From assembly GCA_029232285.1 (NCBI GenBank), contig JAOXFI010000017.1, forward strand, positions 1-64,000: DNA of 64,000 nt, read 5' to 3'. The notes beneath the pieces were generated by a model. That model saw nothing but the letters and a program-made list of their open reading frames with translations. It was not told the origin of the DNA and searched no databases. The position numbers were made by a program, and so were the translations under genes. The DNA comes from Agmasoma carcini (nom. nud.). Lineage: Eukaryota; Microsporidia; Thelohaniidae. This document shows, in pieces, positions 10,184 to 18,327 of this stretch; position 1 is the stretch's first letter; every line of letters starts with the position of its first letter.

Positions 10184-11191
10184 TTATTTCTTTTTGTATA
10201 TGAAATGTATCATTCTAACCGTCGATTCACACCTTGTTATGACTAATTTCAAATTTTTTCGATGGCCTATAATAACACGACCATTAGCGGCATCGTGTGC
10301 CAATACAAACTCACCTTGATCATTGTAATAGTTAACAAACCTTTCAACCTCTTCTTTACATTCAAAAATAAACAAATCCAAAACGTCACAATCATCATTT
10401 ATCACATCATTTGATAAAATATAATCACCTTCATTAAATTCAAGATATTCGTTGTGTATAAGTTCATATGACTCAATATTAGGAACAAAGACCACATCTA
10501 GCATTAACAATTTCACTTTTCTATTGATATAAGGACCTATGTAATGTGAGCTTACAACATCACTAGGATAATCTAGAATTTCTGAAATGATAAAATCTTC
10601 ATCAGAAAAACTTATTCCTAAATCAAATTTTTCAATTTTTTCAGATACATTTAGTTTCAAATTAAAGTCAAGCTGCTTATGTGTGATGTTGGGAATGTTA
10701 AACCAACCCGTGATGGCCTTTCTAGTGCCATCTGTAACCAAAGATACCTCATGAAATGACGTACCACTGACTTCAAAGATTGCCAGCCTGTTTTTCCTAA
10801 CATCTATCTGCTTAGACACAGTAACACAATCTTTATCATACAATAACAACTTTCCACTTTCTATATCACTTAAATAAAACGTAAATGCATATTTCCTTGT
10901 ATCTACACAGTCGTCATGACACAGTAGATATTGTCCTTTCAGATAGCACGAAGCAAAAATATTGTAGAAATGGTTATTTTCACCAGAAATACCTTTAAAA
11001 AGCTTGGTTATCTTGTCTTTAAGCACTTTCAACTCTTCACGATCAGCAATTTCTTCAGATTGGTATATATGAAATAGATCACTGTGTTTTTCAGTATAAT
11101 GGAGTGAATTATAGAACTTAATGATGTCATTAAGCTCATTTTCACTTAGAAAATTATCAAAACAGTCATGTCTGAATGGATGTTCCTGCAT
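10184..11191 (-). CDS. TPA1: Tpa1/OGFOD1-like 2-oxoglutarate/Fe(II) prolyl hydroxylase, 335 aa
   Basis: Homologues hydroxylate a proline of ribosomal protein uS12 and influence translation termination. The double-stranded beta-helix holds the full iron triad HxD...H: H92 and D94 in LLCHDDCVD, and H147 in SFHEVS. R157 (TRKAITGWF) is placed to bind 2-oxoglutarate. The Tpa1 pattern YLxCHDD, a YLSD block and ITGWF is clear. The C-terminal half (about 170-335) is a shortened, divergent version of the second, non-catalytic domain; yeast Tpa1 is much longer. An A/T-rich AAATTT stretch lies upstream of the ATG. All catalytic residues remain, so it is probably active. Confidence 0.85.
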   Translation of the reverse strand: MQEHPFRHDCFDNFLSENELNDIIKFYNSLHYTEKHSDLFHIYQSEEIADREELKVLKDKITKLFKGISGENNHFYNIFASCYLKGQYLLCHDDCVDTRKYAFTFYLSDIESGKLLLYDKDCVTVSKQIDVRKNRLAIFEVSGTSFHEVSLVTDGTRKAITGWFNIPNITHKQLDFNLKLNVSEKIEKFDLGISFSDEDFIISEILDYPSDVVSSHYIGPYINRKVKLLMLDVVFVPNIESYELIHNEYLEFNEGDYILSNDVINDDCDVLDLFIFECKEEVERFVNYYNDQGEFVLAHDAANGRVIIGHRKNLKLVITRCESTVRMIHFIYKKK

Positions 11192-11219
11192 TTTTTATTT
11201 AAATTTTTTTTGAAATTTT

Positions 11220-11429
11220 TTATAAAGAGGTGATGGAAATAATAAACAAGGTTGTTGTGCTTAATATAGAAATTAGAATCAAACAAATAGTGATTGGAAT
11301 TATAACTGTTTTTCCTACAAGAAAATCAAAATAGTTAGTGTTTATAAAGAAAAGCCGACACGGCTCGTGAAAATTCAAAAAATTGGCACACATCAATAGG
11401 GAATAAACAAAGTAAGAAATATAAATCAT
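11220..11429 (-). CDS. small hydrophobic two-TM protein, 69 aa (tentative)
   Basis: A short ORF lies 28 bp upstream of the hydroxylase gene on the same strand, a spacing typical of this genome. It has two hydrophobic segments, about residues 3-19 and 43-66, separated by a loop with HEPC. The size and two-helix layout recall the DPM2 subunit of dolichol-phosphate mannose synthase, but no residue pattern is diagnostic. No strong AAAATTTTT signal precedes the ATG. It could equally be a chance ORF. Confidence 0.3.
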   Translation of the reverse strand: MIYISYFVYSLLMCANFLNFHEPCRLFFINTNYFDFLVGKTVIIPITICLILISILSTTTLFIISITSL

Positions 11430-12004
11430 ACGCTTATGGTGCCTTAATAAAAATAGAACGTCTTGCTCATTTAGATTATAACATCAAAACTTTAAAAACA
11501 CTTATCATTTAATCGACTGTACTTAAATTTAGTGATCTATACACACCCTAGTTTTATATATCAGAGATAGTGGTATTCTCTGTTAATAAAGAAGGGGTAT
11601 CTATATATCGTTAGTTAGATTGAACAAAGCTGTCCATATCATCTCGGTCTTGTTTTAGCCGTTATTTCCAACGTTTCCACGTGGTGGTCTCGACTCTTCC
11701 CAGACCAAAGTGATACTCTATAATTATATACGAAAAACGACTGTCTCCTTCTGTAACGTATTTAATCGAATATATTACATTGTATGAATATTTTGGTATC
11801 TACGTTACATACCAATCAAATATAATCATACTTTACTCATATGAACCAATATATTACATCGTATAGATATTTTAGTATCTACGTTACATACCAATCAAAT
11901 ATAATCGTACTTTACTCGTATTTCCGTGCTTACGAGCCATATAACTTAAAAAGATATTTTTTCTAAAAATAAACAAAGTTTATTACACAGTTTAATGTAA
12001 ACCT
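11430..12004. other. intergenic region with GC-richer island and 79-bp repeat
   Basis: About 11560-11750 is visibly richer in G and C than the surrounding AT-rich DNA. It contains short inverted segments such as AGAGATAGTGGTATTCTCT. No ORF is convincing on either strand. It is followed by a two-copy direct repeat. It could be an unannotated structured RNA or the remnant of an LTR element. Confidence 0.5.
11769..11926. repeat. 79-bp direct repeat, two tandem copies
   Basis: Copies start at 11769 and 11848 and share TCTACGTTACATACCAATCA and ATAATC-TACTTTACTC with a few substitutions. They separate the GC-richer island from the 3' end of the next gene. Confidence 0.9.
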
Positions 12005-12607
12005 CTAACGCTTATTTCTCTTAGTTTGAGCAAGCAACTCATACACATCGTAGGATATTGATGTAAACTCTCTATGAAACAACTTTTCAGCTCCTGGCGT
12101 ATTCTTATACATCTCGAACAAAAGCTCTATCTGCTTGCTTTGTAATTCTATAATTCGCAATAATCTTTGAGATTCCAAAACGGAAGGATTGTCGACTACC
12201 TCACTCACTTGGAATCGACCTTTGTAGTAATGAATGGTCGCATTTTTATTGTTTTCTCCCTTTACATTAAATCTTCCTCTTTGATGGCTATAAAATGATG
12301 GTAATTCATTGCTAGACACAATTTGATCTACTCTCTTCTTGATTTCAGCTTTAGCTTTTTCAATGTCCATATTTTGAAAATCTGTAATGTTTCTTTTCTC
12401 TTGCATGTTATAGTTCTTGTGAAGACTCAAATTTTCCAAATTAAGAGTTTCACACTTTGTAAGAGAATTACTATCAAACTTAATAGCCTTTCCAGACGGT
12501 TCATTTGTTTCCAAAGTGTCCTTGTCCAAACTCATAGTCCTATATGGGGCTGTATTGGTATTTTCCGAAGTATTGTTGATTATTAAGTTGTTATCTTCCA
12601 TTTTCAT
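12005..12607 (-). CDS. hypothetical protein with two GRFxV motifs, 200 aa
   Basis: I do not recognise the family. The N-terminal half is Asn/Thr/Glu-rich and probably disordered. The C-terminal half is predicted helical and coiled (LRIIELQSKQIELLFEMYK). Two related motifs, RGRFNV and KGRFQV, lie about 20 residues apart in the middle. RFxV peptides are docking motifs for the C-terminal domain of SPAK/OSR1 kinases in animals, but relevance here is unproven. The ORF is open upstream to a TTG. I chose the ATG at 12607 because the AAAATTTT signal lies 15-30 bp upstream of it, inside the longer frame. A second ATG two codons on is also possible. Confidence 0.6.
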   Translation of the reverse strand: MKMEDNNLIINNTSENTNTAPYRTMSLDKDTLETNEPSGKAIKFDSNSLTKCETLNLENLSLHKNYNMQEKRNITDFQNMDIEKAKAEIKKRVDQIVSSNELPSFYSHQRGRFNVKGENNKNATIHYYKGRFQVSEVVDNPSVLESQRLLRIIELQSKQIELLFEMYKNTPGAEKLFHREFTSISYDVYELLAQTKRNKR

Positions 12608-12623
12608 GAGTGGAACTTTTAGA

Positions 12624-12637
12624 GAAAAAAATTTTGT
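12624..12637 (-). promoter_or_regulatory. AAAATTTTTT upstream signal deciding the start of the 200-aa gene
   Basis: On the minus strand this reads ACAAAATTTTTTTC. Its placement before the ATG at 12607 mirrors that at recognised genes, and it favours that ATG over upstream in-frame codons. Confidence 0.55.
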
Positions 12638-12745
12638 ATTTTGCATAAATGTCAATAGATGATATCAAATATATTGGAATAATAAATAAAATTTTGTATT
12701 TTGTATCAATGTCAATATATGATATTAAATATATTGGAATAGTAA
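12630..12745. repeat. 58-bp tandem duplication carrying the upstream signal
   Basis: Copies begin at 12630 and 12688, each AAAATTTTGTATTTTG followed by AATGTCAATA and ATATTGGAATA. The duplication doubles the AAAATTTT element upstream of the minus-strand gene. Confidence 0.85.
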
Positions 12746-13387
12746 ATGTTTATGCAAAAAGTATTTAAAAAAAAGAAAATGCATAAGTATTGAAGGAGAG
12801 AGATTGCTAATTAAGAGATAAATATTTCTTGTTTATTGTGATTGGTTTTATGAAATAAATAAAATAAAAATAATGAACTAATAATTAAAATGATAATTAA
12901 TGTGGGTTGTAGAAATATAAAATTGAATTGAATTGTTAATAGAATAACAAAAATATAATTTTATTTTGATAAATTTTTAAATATTATGGTATTTAATAAT
13001 AATGGATAAATATTGTAAAAATATTTATCAATAAACTGTCAAAAAATAAATTATATGGTTTTAAAACCCCATCTGTAAGATCATTACAATTTTTTTATAT
13101 ATTATTATCATTATTAATTTTATCTTAAAAATTTCAACAAAATAAAAATATTAAATAATAAAATTATTTATGCATGTAAGATTTCTCCATCCAAATTGCA
13201 AAATTTTCTTCGATTTTTTGTATTTATTGATATGAAAGTTTGCAAGTAGATAGGAAATAATGATAAAAAATTGTATATTGATATATAACTTTTATAACAT
13301 ATTTATGCTTATAATAATTAAAAAAATTATATTAGTTAGTCAGTCTAGTATATGCTATTTTTAAAATAAATTTATTTACTGATAATT
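12746..13387. other. AT-rich intergenic DNA, nothing recognised
   Basis: Very AT-rich with no credible ORF, RNA gene or transposase motif on either strand. Confidence 0.5.
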
Positions 13388-13645
13388 TTATATTATGTTA
13401 GTCACTTTACATTTGATCCCTTTATAATCACCAATCAACCTCAAACCACCACTTGCTATAATAATAGACTCATCTGGACCTTCCAACATAAAAATGTTAT
13501 TCTCTTCTACATTTTCATATCTAACACTTGAAATCAATTCAAGTCCTCCAAAATCCTTCAAAAACTTCATAATAAACATTTTCATAAACTCTTTCGATAT
13601 TTTAGCTTCATCCTTTTCTAAGATTATTTTATATTTCACCTTCAT
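13388..13645 (-). CDS. small protein resembling RNase P/MRP subunit Pop5, 85 aa
   Basis: The layout matches the Pop5/Rpp14 fold. It has a short N-terminal strand (KVKYKIILE), a long helix ending in a DFGG turn (KMFIMKFLKDFGG), then alternating strands including RYENVEENNIFMLEGPDE and SIIIASGGLRLI. In Pop5 the same order occurs: helix, FG turn, a strand with the product of an interaction surface, then a regularly spaced strand. It is shorter than yeast Pop5. Identification rests on pattern only. A perfect AAAAATTTTTCC signal lies immediately upstream of the ATG, so the gene itself is well supported. Confidence 0.55.
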   Translation of the reverse strand: MKVKYKIILEKDEAKISKEFMKMFIMKFLKDFGGLELISSVRYENVEENNIFMLEGPDESIIIASGGLRLIGDYKGIKCKVTNII

Positions 13646-13648
13646 ATG

Positions 13649-13659
13649 GAAAAATTTTT
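13649..13659 (-). promoter_or_regulatory. AAAAATTTTTC signal at the start of the Pop5-like gene
   Basis: On the minus strand AAAAATTTTTCC ends 3-4 bp before the ATG, one of the clearest examples of the start-proximal signal in this window. Confidence 0.65.
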
Positions 13660-13708
13660 AAAAAAATAAACCACAAACTTTAATAATAATTCATTCTACA
13701 CATCCAGC

Positions 13709-14002
13709 TCAATTCTTAGCATCTTTAAGAAGGTCCAACTCAAGTTGAAGCTCAACATTCCTCTTATAAAGATCATCTCTATCATTTGCTATCTCAATAA
13801 ACGCTTCTTTTAAATCCGTATACTTCGAGTTCTCTTCCCCCACTAACATCTCAATACAGTTCGACAAGTCGTAAGACAAGTTTACATCCTTCGTCTTGGT
13901 CCTATATTCCTTCAACTGGTCAACAATACTATCCCTTTCACATTTAGCCTTCTTTCTCTTCATCATTGTATTCTTAACGTTTTCTTTTAGAGGAACATGC
14001 AT
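13709..14002 (-). CDS. hypothetical coiled-coil protein, 97 aa
   Basis: A basic N-terminus (MKRKKAKCERD) is followed by a helical, heptad-like C-terminal region (IANDRDDLYKRNVELQLELD). The family is not recognised; small coiled-coil subunits of kinetochore, Mediator or tethering complexes look like this. The frame is open further upstream but only to a GTG overlapping the preceding gene, so the ATG at 14002 is the likely start. It sits 58 bp after the anillin-like gene and 63 bp before the Pop5-like gene on the same strand, in a tight three-gene series. Confidence 0.55.
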   Translation of the reverse strand: MHVPLKENVKNTMMKRKKAKCERDSIVDQLKEYRTKTKDVNLSYDLSNCIEMLVGEENSKYTDLKEAFIEIANDRDDLYKRNVELQLELDLLKDAKN

Positions 14003-14060
14003 GACCTTTTTTTCAAAGGTCTTTTTTAATAAAAACGGAGGGAAAACAAAAAATTTACAC

Positions 14061-15140
14061 TCATTCACTTTTATTCATTCCACAAACTTTTGGATATAGA
14101 ATCGATAAGGCTTCTTGCACCCCTCTAAACTTCTCATTCGTATCGCAATGCATCTCTAACGTCCTATTCTTAACTCTAAACCCAATAATTCCCTTTCTAA
14201 ATCCATCACATACAGGTTGTGCATCAGCTACATTCAGTGATCCAACCATCTTCTTAGTATGCTCATTAAAGAAGTATAAACTATAACCATACCACTTAAC
14301 ATACCTTCTCTTCCACAAGAAGCATGATGCCTCACCTAAATCACCTTTCATATTTACAAATCCTGCAAACATCAAATCATAAGCATGCTTACGAACAACA
14401 AGCCATTTCGATAATGTTAGAAGTGAATTCGGTGCCTGTGAATTTATAGAAGGTACTTCATCTGTAGATAAGTACGAAATATACGATTTCAGTGAACCAC
14501 ATTGTGGACTGATAAAAAACAACGATTTCATGTTTTTAAGCACTGATGATGAGTTGTATTGCGTCCACGGAGACTGCATTTCTATCAGTTTGTTATGAAA
14601 GCTATCAATTGCCTTCTTATTTATCTCAATCATTGTTTCAGCTATTTTATTGGAACCCCCAGAAAAAAAGCTTGCCTTCTTGTGTTGTACTAATAAAATT
14701 TTAATATTAAAATTTTTGTTATTGGCTGTGATTGGTATATTACAATGTAGATTGATGTTCATATTCTCTTCTTCTTTCAATTTTTTACTCTCATAGACTT
14801 TATCATTTGCCTCAATTCTTATTGATACAGCATCGCATTTAGAAGGTTTATAGTTAGAAATGCTATCAATGCTTAGATGCAGACTTCCAGGGTATTTGTT
14901 AATATGTATAGGTCTTAGGAACATATCAGTTACGCCTGACACTTGTAGATTCTTCTCTTCAAAATGAACGAACCTACCAGCGGTTTGCTTTTTTTCGCCT
15001 AACGTTTCTTTTAGGCTTTTATCATCAACCAACGGATTGTAAAACTCGATGTTACTCGTTTTAGAATCTGTAACTCGTACTGGAACTTCCATTTCAGTTT
15101 CTTCTAAGGCAATGTACTTAGTGATTGTCTTATCTTCCAT
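14061..15140 (-). CDS. anillin/Bud4-like protein with C2-like and PH domains, 359 aa
   Basis: The C-terminal 110 residues form a pleckstrin-homology domain of the anillin type (FAGFVNMKGDLGEASCFLWKRRYVKWYGYSLYFF, ending in an amphipathic helix before PKVCG). The preceding region (about 75-235) has the beta-strand pattern of the C2-like anillin-homology domain (GSLHLSIDSISNYKPSKCD, IKILLVQHKK). In fungi such proteins (Bud4, Mid1/Mid2) anchor septins and the division site to the membrane. The myosin and actin-binding N-terminal half is missing. No AAAATTTTT signal is obvious; instead a GGGG and TATATAAA lie 25-45 bp upstream, resembling the other microsporidian GGG/TATA signal. Confidence 0.65.
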   Translation of the reverse strand: MEDKTITKYIALEETEMEVPVRVTDSKTSNIEFYNPLVDDKSLKETLGEKKQTAGRFVHFEEKNLQVSGVTDMFLRPIHINKYPGSLHLSIDSISNYKPSKCDAVSIRIEANDKVYESKKLKEEENMNINLHCNIPITANNKNFNIKILLVQHKKASFFSGGSNKIAETMIEINKKAIDSFHNKLIEMQSPWTQYNSSSVLKNMKSLFFISPQCGSLKSYISYLSTDEVPSINSQAPNSLLTLSKWLVVRKHAYDLMFAGFVNMKGDLGEASCFLWKRRYVKWYGYSLYFFNEHTKKMVGSLNVADAQPVCDGFRKGIIGFRVKNRTLEMHCDTNEKFRGVQEALSILYPKVCGMNKSE

Positions 15141-15721
15141 GAACCTGAAACAATTTGTTTTTTTATATATCAGCCCCTTAAATTTGATTTGTTAATCAGT
15201 CAAGATCTGTACAAGTAGCATTTCAGGTTAAAGGGGGTGATAAAGTAATCAATACATTTTTAACATTATTAATCATTAGTTAGTCTTTATAGTGATGAAG
15301 TTTATATCAAAATAAATCTTTATTACAAATTAATGATGTATAACTGAATCAAAGGCTAATAGAAATATGTGAACGTTTTTTTAATTATTTTAAAATTGCC
15401 TTAGTGTTTCAGTCATGTTTAACATTCTAGCAGTGCTGAAACAGGTATTAAACGTATACAATAAACACATAATTAGTATTTGTTGTACAAGAATATGTAA
15501 ATGATCAATCTACGTATCTCTCTGACCTTATAACTGTAAAAAGCCTTTAATTGATTTAAAACAAGGGTAATTTTATAAATTCGTCTTGTAAATATACCAT
15601 AGGTCAATATTAATTAAAATATGAAAATATCAAACTTCTATTGCTTCAATTTGATTTTATATATTCGTCTAGTAAATATACCATAAGTCAATATTAATTA
15701 AAAATATCAAATTCTATTGCT
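15141..15721. other. intergenic region with duplicated 3' end of the beta-COP gene
   Basis: No gene is seen. The stretch near 15579-15735 is a duplication described separately. Confidence 0.5.
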
Positions 15722-15735
15722 TCAAATTGATTTTA
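15579..15735. repeat. two-copy direct repeat covering the beta-COP stop region
   Basis: Copy A (15579-15660) and copy B (15663-15735) both start ATTCGTCT and share AAATATACCATA-GTCAATATTAATTAAAA and TCTATTGCTTCAA. Copy B includes the last codons and the stop of the minus-strand beta-COP gene. Confidence 0.85.
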
Positions 15736-17938
15736 TTTTCTCTCCGATGAAGGAACTAACACATTTTACAATATTTTCATTCTTTGACCTTATCCTTATC
15801 TCTACATCAGTCTTATTATTTAAGCTAAGACACAAATTGATCAAAACAAGCGTCTTTGAAACGGTATAACAAGACAAATTAGCAACTAAGAAGTTAAAAT
15901 CTTCCTTTTTATCATTTACCTTGGCATTTAGAGATGATTTGATCAACTCAAATAACTTAGATATGTCTTTACATTCAGATGTCAACGAATAAAGATTCTC
16001 CCATTCTAAATCCTTCCATACACTCTGAAAATCACTGATCCTGGCCTCTTCTAGTTGTAAATCAAGCACCAACTCACCTAAATTAACAGTTAAGTCATTA
16101 TTAATGATTAAACCAGTCACAAAACTCTTAGAAGTTTCTAATATGGTCATTTTAACCTGTTTAGTGTATGCTTGGTTAGGTTTCAATGAAAAATTTATAA
16201 AATTGTTATATTTTAGATTATCCGAGTGATTTAAATAGAGCTCTAGTTTATCTAAATATTTACTTGATTGATTTATGATGAGAAAATCTAATAAAATTTC
16301 ATATCTGGAAGATGTTACGTTGGCTTCTACGTACAAAGGATCATTAATTCCGGTTAATTGAATGGTTTTTGTTTTCTCTTCACAGTTATCAATGTAGTTC
16401 AATAGTTCATCAGGTGATCTCAATAATTTTATATTTAATGGACTGAAAATATCAATTTCTTCATATTTAGATTCTGAAACAAAAGTCTCTGCCTTTATCT
16501 GCTTATCATTAACTACAAATCTAACACAAGAATGTATAGTTGATTTAGATGAACTATCAATTGCCTTATTCTCTAGCATCTTTAGCATCGTAGCGACTGC
16601 TTTAACCTTTAGATCATATTCCTTTTTGTTCATAAATACAATACATAAAGCAATATAAGACATGATACTAAAATTGATACCATTTGGTACAGAGTTACAT
16701 TCATGCAATACTTTATCAAGGAATCTCTCAAATAATTCTTTAGATTGAGTTTTTGATATTAAATTTAATACCTTTTTTGAAATTTTTCCAAATTTTATTT
16801 TAGTAAAATTTTCAATTAAATATTCAAGAATCTCTGGAGTACAACACGTGTTGAGATAATCAGCTGCACAACGACTTAATTCAGGATCATCAGAAAACAC
16901 CAAGTCTTTCGTAACATGAGACAGTGTTGTATTTTTATATTGATTCTCAGATAATTTTTTTAAAACGAGAATCTTGAACTGTCTCCTGTTCTCTGTAGTT
17001 TCTTTTATATTGCTGAACTGATTGAATAGAAAGTCACCAATCTTTTGAATTTCTGAAATTTTTGCATTTTGGTACGATTTTTCGATCATCATCTCGGAAA
17101 ATTCAAGATCAAAAGCATTTATTTGTGATAAAAAATTCATATTGAAAAAATCACAAGTATTTAACACCTTAATAGTATCCATTTTAAGAGCTGGGTTTTT
17201 ATCAATGGAATCAAAAATCTGATTAATACAATTCTCTTTGACCTTATAATCCCTTGAACAGGATAGTAACTTCATGGATACATTAAATTTTAAATTCTTA
17301 TCCCTCAAAACCATACACTTCTGAAGGAAATCAGTATCAGTTGTTTTTTTAGCAAGAAAAGAAATCACCTCAATATCATATTTAGTATCTAGGTACTCAG
17401 TCAATGGTAAGTCCAACTTATCCATCGTATTTAATATAGCCAATTGAACTTTAGAGTTATTTTCCTTCTTCATTAGACCCTCTAATTCTTCCTCGATGTC
17501 AATATCAAGTTTCTTTGCAATCTCTCCATAGCAAATAACGGAATTTAGTCTAACATAAAAATTTGAATTTCTTAAATTCTCTTTTACATTCCTTACAAAT
17601 GATTCAAGGTGTGCTGTTGACTGCACTCGCGATACAAATCTTAGCGCTACACCTCTTATATACTCGTTAGGACCTATTAGATCCTTATTTATTTGGTTGA
17701 GACATATCATAAATGACTTATCATCTGATATAGTCTCAAAATAGTAATATAGCAATTTCTTGAGAGAATTATCCTTTTTTGACATCACTGATCTTATTAT
17801 CAGGTGTAAAGCCTCTGGGTCTATTGATCCTTGTGTCTGTGTAGATATCAATCCCTTCAAGTACTGATGAGGATCCTTTTCTAGCAACTTAGGTGTAAGC
17901 TCAATGTCATGTAGTTTAATGAATAATGTTTGTGACAT
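15722..17938 (-). CDS. SEC26: coatomer subunit beta (beta-COP/Sec26), 738 aa
   Basis: A trunk subunit of the COPI coat that coats Golgi-derived vesicles. The N-terminal adaptin-like HEAT solenoid is clear. KKLLYYYFETI, then NPNEYIRG-type NEYIRGVALRFVSRV and SNFYVRLNSVICYGEIAKK, correspond to strongly conserved beta-COP blocks. The C-terminal appendage part is recognisable from about residue 540 (RYEILLDFLIINQSSKYLDKLELYLNH). It is shorter than the 970-residue yeast protein. The frame extends 22 codons upstream to an ATG at 18004, but an AAATTTTTTGTCC signal lies directly before the ATG at 17938 and conservation starts there, so I use the latter. Confidence 0.92.
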   Translation of the reverse strand: MSQTLFIKLHDIELTPKLLEKDPHQYLKGLISTQTQGSIDPEALHLIIRSVMSKKDNSLKKLLYYYFETISDDKSFMICLNQINKDLIGPNEYIRGVALRFVSRVQSTAHLESFVRNVKENLRNSNFYVRLNSVICYGEIAKKLDIDIEEELEGLMKKENNSKVQLAILNTMDKLDLPLTEYLDTKYDIEVISFLAKKTTDTDFLQKCMVLRDKNLKFNVSMKLLSCSRDYKVKENCINQIFDSIDKNPALKMDTIKVLNTCDFFNMNFLSQINAFDLEFSEMMIEKSYQNAKISEIQKIGDFLFNQFSNIKETTENRRQFKILVLKKLSENQYKNTTLSHVTKDLVFSDDPELSRCAADYLNTCCTPEILEYLIENFTKIKFGKISKKVLNLISKTQSKELFERFLDKVLHECNSVPNGINFSIMSYIALCIVFMNKKEYDLKVKAVATMLKMLENKAIDSSSKSTIHSCVRFVVNDKQIKAETFVSESKYEEIDIFSPLNIKLLRSPDELLNYIDNCEEKTKTIQLTGINDPLYVEANVTSSRYEILLDFLIINQSSKYLDKLELYLNHSDNLKYNNFINFSLKPNQAYTKQVKMTILETSKSFVTGLIINNDLTVNLGELVLDLQLEEARISDFQSVWKDLEWENLYSLTSECKDISKLFELIKSSLNAKVNDKKEDFNFLVANLSCYTVSKTLVLINLCLSLNNKTDVEIRIRSKNENIVKCVSSFIGEKIKSI

Positions 17939-18327
17939 GGACAAAAAATTTAAGTCAAACAAAGATAAAAATGAAATATGGAAGAAAGACTTGAAATTAC
18001 ACATAAAATCAACGAAGTAATTGAATTGTGAGTACCTTGGTATATATTAATGTTCTATCTAAGGTAAAATATTGATTTATATGAATAGACTTGATAAATA
18101 GACAAAAAAAACTGTCCCTAATCCTTAGTAATAAATATATCAAAATATTTGCGAAAGGCATCATATTTGGTATTTTTATTTTCTATACACCATTCTCAAA
18201 TGCATATTAAATATCAACAATTGTTGTAATATCAGCGATATATGTCTATACTTACATCTACAATCATTCTATATATGAAATATTGTATTTTTTAACATAA
18301 AACAACCTTGTAAATAATTTTATCCAT
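17939..18327. other. divergent intergenic region between beta-COP and RabGGTase beta
   Basis: It holds the upstream signals of both genes. A 17-codon ORF at 17978-18031 ends next to a GTGAGTACC string. I saw no continuation and do not call it a gene. Confidence 0.5.
17943..17951 (-). promoter_or_regulatory. AAATTTTTT signal deciding the beta-COP start
   Basis: On the minus strand AAATTTTTTGTCC abuts the ATG at 17938. The same string precedes the beta'-COP ATG at 59.9 kb. It lies inside the longer frame that starts at 18004. Confidence 0.65.

Noticed and set aside
17978..18031. 17-codon ORF ending beside GTGAGTACC, a possible first exon with a 5' splice site upstream of BET2
   Set aside because: BET2 already has a good ATG and full-length N-terminus, no in-frame acceptor is evident, and the short ORF matches nothing.
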